Source: Deltaproteobacteria bacterium (lineage in GTDB: Bacteria > Myxococcota > Polyangia > Haliangiales > Haliangiaceae). From it: a stretch of 8,934 nucleotides of DNA. Every line of letters starts with the position of its first letter. Positions within the stretch are counted from its first letter, which is position 1. Both the position numbers and the translations under genes were made by a program. The notes under the pieces are model-generated. The model saw only the letters and a list, made by a program, of their open reading frames with translations. It was not told the origin of the DNA and did no database searches. The stretch covers positions 1-8,934 of the forward strand of contig JAGSPR010000369.1 of NCBI GenBank assembly GCA_018262455.1. Reading direction: 5' to 3'. Shown here piece by piece: positions 5,394 through 8,934 of this stretch.

Positions 5394-6209
5394 GTGAGCT
5401 GGTACCTGGTCGGCGGGATCGCCGCGGCGTTTGCGTTCCTGGCGGGCCGGGGCGGGCTGCGGCGCAAGCACCAGGCGGCGGCGGCGGATGCATCCGGGCT
5501 GGTGCCGGTGCGCGACCTCACGCACCTCCCGAAGACGCTCCAGCGCTCGGCGCTGTGGACGCTCGCCGATGGCGGGTTCGAGCGGAGGGTCGTCCATGGC
5601 GTCGTGCCGCGTGGCGTCGAGGACGTCGACGTCACGGCGTTCGATCTCGAGACGCTGCGTGAGCGGCGCGGCGAGTGGGCTTACCTTCCGGTCGAGCCGC
5701 CGTTCCGGATCGGCGCGATCGTGAGCGTCGTGGTGTGCGAGATCGATCGCGTGTTCCCACACTACGTGTTGAAGCGCGCCGGTCGCGGCGACGAGATGCA
5801 GGACGACGACCTGATCGAGCGCCGGACGAGCATCACGAAGGCCGCGCGCGATGGCCTCGGCCTCGCGCGGTCGTATGCGGCCGAGCTCCCGGAGCCACTG
5901 GCTGCGCAGCCGCTTGCGGTCTCGTTGCCGGCGCACTGGCGTGCGTATGGCGGGGGCCCCGACGTCCTCGCCGAGTTGCTCGCGCACGGATTCGGCGCGG
6001 CACTCGAGCGCGCAGGGCGTCGCGATCTCGTGATCGAGCTGATCGACGGGCTCGTGATCGTCTACCCGGCCGCGCGCGACCTGGTCGGTGCCGATGCGTT
6101 CGCGGACCTGACCTCGACCGCGCTGACCGTGATCGATGGGCTGTTCGCGAGCTCGCCGATGCTGTCGCCGCGCGGCATCGAGCCTCATGCGCCGGACCTG
6201 AGCCCGTAA
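5394..6209 (+). CDS. Conserved-looking membrane-anchored protein, unknown function
   Basis: A 271-residue protein. Residues 3-18 (WYLVGGIAAAFAFLAG) form one hydrophobic segment followed by basic RGGLRRKH. By the positive-inside rule the rest is probably cytoplasmic, on a single N-terminal anchor. Residues 40-110 contain RDLTHLPKTLQ, an LADGGFERRVVHGVVPRG stretch, FDLETLRERRGEWAYLP (83-99) and PPFRIG. The C-terminal half includes LPAHWRAYGGG, an ERAGRRDLVIELIDGLVIVYPA stretch, and ADAFADLTSTALTVIDGL near the end. The wording looks like a conserved domain that I recall from myxobacterial hypotheticals, but I cannot name it. There are no catalytic signatures or cysteine clusters. The GTG start is chosen because the membrane segment begins there and a possible -10 sits six bases upstream. 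It is divergent from the alkylation-repair operon across 110 bp, so shared regulation is possible. Function not assigned. Confidence 0.78.
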   Translation: MSWYLVGGIAAAFAFLAGRGGLRRKHQAAAADASGLVPVRDLTHLPKTLQRSALWTLADGGFERRVVHGVVPRGVEDVDVTAFDLETLRERRGEWAYLPVEPPFRIGAIVSVVVCEIDRVFPHYVLKRAGRGDEMQDDDLIERRTSITKAARDGLGLARSYAAELPEPLAAQPLAVSLPAHWRAYGGGPDVLAELLAHGFGAALERAGRRDLVIELIDGLVIVYPAARDLVGADAFADLTSTALTVIDGLFASSPMLSPRGIEPHAPDLSP

Positions 6210-6225
6210 CGGACTCACCCACCGG

Positions 6226-6244
6226 CTTGCCAGCATGGCGCAAG
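6226..6244 (+). terminator. Imperfect hairpin after the 5394-6209 gene, weak terminator candidate
   Basis: CTTGC (6226-6230) pairs with GCAAG (6240-6244), and the interior offers a competing GCCA/TGGC pairing. It lies 17 bases after the stop codon. No T-run follows, so an intrinsic terminator is doubtful; it may only stabilise the mRNA 3' end. Confidence 0.25.
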
Positions 6245-6267
6245 TGCCTGGATCCGCGTGGCGTCAA

Positions 6268-6282
6268 TGCAACTGCGTTGCA
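6268..6282. promoter_or_regulatory. Perfect 6-bp dyad upstream of the VIT/vWA gene
   Basis: TGCAAC, TGC, GTTGCA form a perfect 6-bp inverted repeat with a 3-base centre, 66 bases before the ATG at 6349. Its size suits an operator half-site pair. Evidence is symmetry and position only. Confidence 0.3.
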
Positions 6283-6327
6283 GGGTTCGCGATGACCCCG
6301 GCGTTGGTAGATCGTGACCGGCGCCTG

Positions 6328-6340
6328 GACGTGTAACGTC
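6328..6340. promoter_or_regulatory. 5-bp dyad just upstream of the VIT/vWA start
   Basis: GACGT, GTA, ACGTC form a perfect inverted repeat ending eight bases before the ATG at 6349. It includes TAACGT (6334-6339), a possible -10 hexamer. A repressor bound here would block initiation. Chance is a real alternative at this arm length. Confidence 0.25.
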
Positions 6341-6637
6341 CCCACGGAATGGTGCGCCCGAGCCTCGCGATCGCCTGCGTCATCGCCCTGTGGTCGGGGA
6401 GTGTGCGTGCGAGCGAGCTGCCGAACCGCATCGGGCTGTATCCGAGCGCGGGGCCGGCGCTGCCGATGCTCGACAGCAAGCTCGAGGCAACGGTGCGGGG
6501 GCCGGTCATCGAGGTGGTCGTCACGCAGCGGTTCCAGAACCGCACCGACCGGCCGACCGAGGCGACGTATGTGTTTCCCTTGCCGATCGACGCGGCGGTG
6601 TCGGCGATGGTGATCAAGAGCGGCAACCGCACGATCC

Positions 6638-8872
6638 GTGGCTCGATCGAGAAGCGCGAGGACGCGCAGCGGCGTTACGAGGCCGCGGTGCACGCGGGGG
6701 TTGCGGCAGGCCTGCTCGATCAGGAGCGGCCCGACGTGTTCACCCAGACCGGCCACGTATCAGGACGGCGTCTGGGAGCTCGTGGTGCCCCTCGTGGTGG
6801 CGCCGCGCTACGTGCCGGGGACGGCGACCAACCGACCCACGACGGGGACGGGCCGGGCACCGGATACCGATCGCGCGCCCGATGCGTCGCGCGTGACGCC
6901 GGGTGGCGCGCCCGGTGCGGGGGGCCCGACGAAGCTGATGCTGCACTTCGTCGACCAGGTGTCGGATGTCGCGAGCCCGACGCACGAGCTGCACGTCACG
7001 GGTGCGGACGCCGAGCTGACGGATCCGAGAACCGATCACGACGCGGTCGTGCGGTGGAAGACGCCGGTGACCGCGGGCGGCTGGGTCGAGCAGTCGCCCG
7101 ACGGTGGCTATGCGGCGGTGGTGGTGGAAGCGCCGGCGGCACCGGCGCGCAAGGGCACGCTGCGGTGCCTGCTGGTGCTCGATCGATCGGCAGCGGCACG
7201 TGGCGACGCCGACGCGACCGCCCGGCCGCTCGTGCGAGCGATGCTGGCGGCGCTCGGTCCCGGGGACCGGATCGCGGTGGCAGGTAGTGACCAGATCGCG
7301 TGGACGACGCCGGCGGATGCGGCTCGGCTGCTCGAGCAGTCGTGGAATAAACCGGCGGGCGCGTTCGATCTGACGCGCGTCTTGGCAGCGGCACGACCCG
7401 GTGGTGCCTCGATCGTGCTCGTCAGCGGCGGCCTCGTCGCCGACGATGCGGCGGCAGTGGCGGCCGCGGCTCGGCTCGGGGTCTCGGTCCAGGTCGTCGG
7501 GGTCGGCCCGGCGCCTGCGCGTGGGCTCCTCGCGCAGCTCGCGGCGGTCAGTGGCGGGACCTTGCGGATCGCGGTGCCCGGCGATGATGTCGCGGCGATG
7601 GCGAAGTCGGTGCTCGCGGATGTGGCGAGTCCGCCGCTGCCGTTGACCGTGACCTGGGGAACCCTGGCCGCCAGCGAGGTCGTGCCTGGAACGTTGCCGC
7701 GCGTCGGAGCGGGGCAGGCCACGATCGTGCTGGCGCGGGTGAATCGTGCCCAGCGGGCGAACGCGCGCGCCGGAGGCGAGCTGTTCTCGATCGAGTCGCT
7801 GCCGTCGCCGCGCCTGGTGGACGGCGCGACGACGACGATGGGACCGCTCGCTCGGCGGTGGGCGCGCAACCGGCTCGACGAGCTGCTCGCGGCGAGAGCG
7901 AGCGCGGCCGTGGTGACCGCGCATGCGCTGCGCTACGGGCTGGTGTCGCCGTACACCTCGATGGTCGCGATCGGAGACGAGGTGATCGTCCAGGGCGGCG
8001 TGAAGCACAGCGTCGCGGTCCCGGTCTCGGTGCCGGCGGGGATGAAGTGGCAAGCGGTGAAGAAGCAGACCGAGGCCGTGTTCGACGGCAACCTTGGTGA
8101 GGCCGACGCAAAGCAGGACAGCCTGACGAGGCAGAAGTCCGAGCAGACGGCCGAACCGCGGTCCGAGCCGAAACCGGATCCGATCGCCAAGCATCCCCGA
8201 CGGACCGCGCCCGGAATGGCCGGGGGCAGCGACAAGCACAAGGACGCCACGAAGGAGTCCGCGAACCGCGCACCGTTCGCGGCGGGGCCACCTCGCGCTC
8301 CATCTCCAGCTCCGATGACGAGCTCCGACAACCGCGACGCGGCTGGCGACGAGGGCGACGACGAGGACAGCCCGCGAGCGAACAAGGCCGTTCGTGAAGT
8401 TGCTGTCGCAGGCATGCCGGCGGCCGAGGGGGAGAGCCAGACCATGGAGATCTCCGCACCGACCCAGCTCGGCCGCCTGCGCCTCACGACCTCGTTCGGT
8501 GGTGGGCTCTGGCACTCGCGCGGCGAGACGACCTCGGTGCTCGCGCTCGGCACGCGGGTCGAGGTCGGGCTCGGTGGGCGGGCGATGGCCGGCGTCGATG
8601 CCGCGCTCTGGCTCGTCGATGGCGAGGACGTCGCCGGGCACGTGCTCGCAACGTTCGCTCACCGCGGGCTCGGGCGGTGGCTCGAGCTCGGGCTCGGCCT
8701 GGGCCTCCACTTCGACAACGGCGCCGGTCCGGCGGCAGCGGTGAGCCTGCGCTACCACCTGCGTCCGGCCCCGCGCGCGGCGGCCTACCTGCGCTATGAC
8801 GGCGCGTTGATCTACGGTGACGAGCGTCGCGGCGAGAGCTCGTTCACGCTCGGTCTCGAGTGGGGATTCTAG
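6638..8872 (+). CDS. Downstream open frame of the VIT/vWA gene: vWA, linker, beta-barrel
   Basis: This frame is open from ATG 6638, but the meaningful protein begins near 6752; residues before that are an out-of-frame shadow of the VIT region. It continues with the last VIT strands, then a vWA-like fold starting at LRCLLVLDRS (about 7160-7190). Then comes the family hallmark ARRWARNRLDELL and LRYGLVSPYTSMVAIGDEV (about 7850-7985), as in other VIT/vWA proteins. From about 8090 to 8450 there is a charged, Pro/Lys/Glu/Ser-rich linker with no fold. From 8471 to the end is a predicted outer-membrane barrel. The vWA metal site looks lost: DRSAA replaces DxSxS, and VSGG replaces the usual TDG. Without the 5' frame it has no signal peptide, so on its own it would not be exported. 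It should be read as the second part of the disrupted gene, not as an independent protein. Confidence 0.7.
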   Translation: MARSRSARTRSGVTRPRCTRGLRQACSIRSGPTCSPRPATYQDGVWELVVPLVVAPRYVPGTATNRPTTGTGRAPDTDRAPDASRVTPGGAPGAGGPTKLMLHFVDQVSDVASPTHELHVTGADAELTDPRTDHDAVVRWKTPVTAGGWVEQSPDGGYAAVVVEAPAAPARKGTLRCLLVLDRSAAARGDADATARPLVRAMLAALGPGDRIAVAGSDQIAWTTPADAARLLEQSWNKPAGAFDLTRVLAAARPGGASIVLVSGGLVADDAAAVAAAARLGVSVQVVGVGPAPARGLLAQLAAVSGGTLRIAVPGDDVAAMAKSVLADVASPPLPLTVTWGTLAASEVVPGTLPRVGAGQATIVLARVNRAQRANARAGGELFSIESLPSPRLVDGATTTMGPLARRWARNRLDELLAARASAAVVTAHALRYGLVSPYTSMVAIGDEVIVQGGVKHSVAVPVSVPAGMKWQAVKKQTEAVFDGNLGEADAKQDSLTRQKSEQTAEPRSEPKPDPIAKHPRRTAPGMAGGSDKHKDATKESANRAPFAAGPPRAPSPAPMTSSDNRDAAGDEGDDEDSPRANKAVREVAVAGMPAAEGESQTMEISAPTQLGRLRLTTSFGGGLWHSRGETTSVLALGTRVEVGLGGRAMAGVDAALWLVDGEDVAGHVLATFAHRGLGRWLELGLGLGLHFDNGAGPAAAVSLRYHLRPAPRAAAYLRYDGALIYGDERRGESSFTLGLEWGF
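8471..8869 (+). other. Predicted 8-stranded outer-membrane beta-barrel domain ending in Phe
   Basis: The last 133 residues show eight segments of alternating polar and nonpolar or aromatic residues. Examples are TTSVLALGTRVEVGLGG, RWLELGLGLGLHFDNG, AAAVSLRYHLRPAP, AAAYLRYDGALIYGDE and SSFTLGLEWGF. They are joined by short Gly, Asp, Asn and Pro turns. The C-terminal residue is Phe with aromatic or hydrophobic residues at alternate positions before it, the signature recognised by the Bam machinery. Barrel assignment is inferred from pattern; no homologue search was done. Confidence 0.6.
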
Positions 8873-8905
8873 CTAACCCCGGGGATCGGGCGTGTTGAAC
8901 CGTAG

Positions 8906-8934
8906 GCGTAAGCGTAAGCGTAAGCGTAAGCGTA
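8906..8934. repeat. (GCGTAA)n hexamer microsatellite at the window edge
   Basis: Four full copies of GCGTAA (8906-8929) and a fifth truncated by the end of the window (8930-8934), preceded by a diverged copy at 8900-8905. It begins 33 bases after the VIT/vWA stop codon. The true length is unknown because the sequence stops inside it. Nothing else is visible in the 62-base tail. Confidence 0.9.

Larger units (their letters stand above)
6349..8872 (+). pseudogene. VIT/vWA domain secreted protein, frame-disrupted near 6750
   Basis: The gene starts at ATG 6349 with a clear signal peptide (residues 1-25, hydrophobic core LAIACVIALW, likely cleavage after VRA). A VIT domain follows, with family motifs VVVTQRFQNRTDRPTEATYV, FPLPIDAAVSAM, REDAQRRYEAAV, LLDQERPDVFTQT. 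At T134 (6748-6750) homology stops. The same frame then reads unrelated sequence to 7287. Homology resumes in the next frame at 6752-6755 with TYQDGVWELVVPLVVAPRYVPG. In VIT proteins about 18-20 residues (a VANI-PG ... YVQ block) normally separate these two motifs, so roughly 55 bases are missing and the frame shifts. Spliced, the protein would be about 840 residues: signal peptide, VIT, vWA, linker, barrel. It is a recent deletion or an assembly error, since everything downstream is still well kept. No Shine-Dalgarno is evident. VIT/vWA proteins are presumed adhesion or scaffold proteins; their bacterial roles are largely unknown. Confidence 0.75.

Noticed and set aside
5284..5493. Upstream extension of the ada-alkA frame to 5493
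   Set aside because: The extra 70 residues are Pro/Arg/Ser-rich and unlike Ada, and would overlap the start of the divergent gene. Homology begins at the GTG at 5283.
5280..6236. Minus-strand open frame opposite the 5394-6209 gene
   Set aside because: The plus-strand frame has a membrane segment followed by basic residues and coherent motifs. The minus-strand product is an Arg/His-rich shadow.
6740..6765. Programmed ribosomal frameshift in the VIT gene
   Set aside because: No slippery run is present, and a simple shift would still lack about 18-20 conserved residues. A deletion or misassembly fits better.
6751..7287. Continuation of the first VIT frame to 7287 as a real C-terminus
   Set aside because: After VFTQT the residues become Gly/Arg-rich shadow sequence, while the other frame resumes the VIT domain.
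6740..8758. Very long open frame on the minus strand opposite the VIT/vWA gene
   Set aside because: Its product is Arg/His-rich and low in family-like motifs. It mirrors a well-supported plus-strand coding frame and is a product of high GC.
1..8934. Defence island, CRISPR, phage or transposon content
   Set aside because: No nuclease/helicase modules, regularly spaced repeats, integrase, transposase or terminal inverted repeats were seen.

Overview
The window is GC-rich coding DNA with a strong G/C preference at third codon positions. Its gene families (flotillin-type SPFH, Ada-AlkA plus Ogt, and a VIT/vWA protein ending in an outer-membrane-type barrel) fit a Gram-negative, GC-rich bacterium. 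My best guess is a myxobacterium (Myxococcota, Haliangium/Kofleria-like), but this rests on style and family memory, not on a marker gene. There is no rRNA, tRNA, CRISPR array, transposase or integrase.

Layout. 58-1383 (+) encodes a flotillin-like membrane scaffold. 1452-1982 (+) encodes a small protein with a C-terminal zinc ribbon. It meets, stop codon to stop codon, a minus-strand gene (1983-3017) that joins an HExxH metallopeptidase-like region, a middle four-cysteine motif and a YkgJ-type cysteine-cluster domain. A 130-bp spacer with three 14-bp tandem repeats follows. A 58-codon plus-strand gene (3148-3324) comes next, sharing a CTAG stop palindrome with ogt (3321-3851, minus).

Repair block. 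ogt lies downstream of, and overlaps, a minus-strand gene for an Ada(N)-AraC-AlkA fusion (start 5283). This is a two-gene alkylation repair operon, arranged like Mycobacterium tuberculosis alkA-ogt. The fusion's reading frame runs about 70 codons into ogt in another frame, which suggests a lost base near its 3' end. A 110-bp spacer with nested inverted repeats separates it from a divergent membrane-anchored protein of unknown function (5394-6209, +).

Last third. 6349-8872 (+) is a secreted VIT/vWA protein whose frame is broken near 6750, where part of the VIT domain is also missing. The rest reads cleanly through a degenerate vWA domain and a disordered linker into a predicted 8-stranded beta-barrel ending in phenylalanine. 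The window ends inside a (GCGTAA)n hexamer repeat.

The genes do not form one evident system. The only clear functional unit is the alkylation repair operon. I did not find a convincing new defence or mobile system. The most unusual items are the VIT-vWA-barrel architecture, the peptidase/YkgJ fusion, and the two frame irregularities, which may be real mutations or assembly errors.
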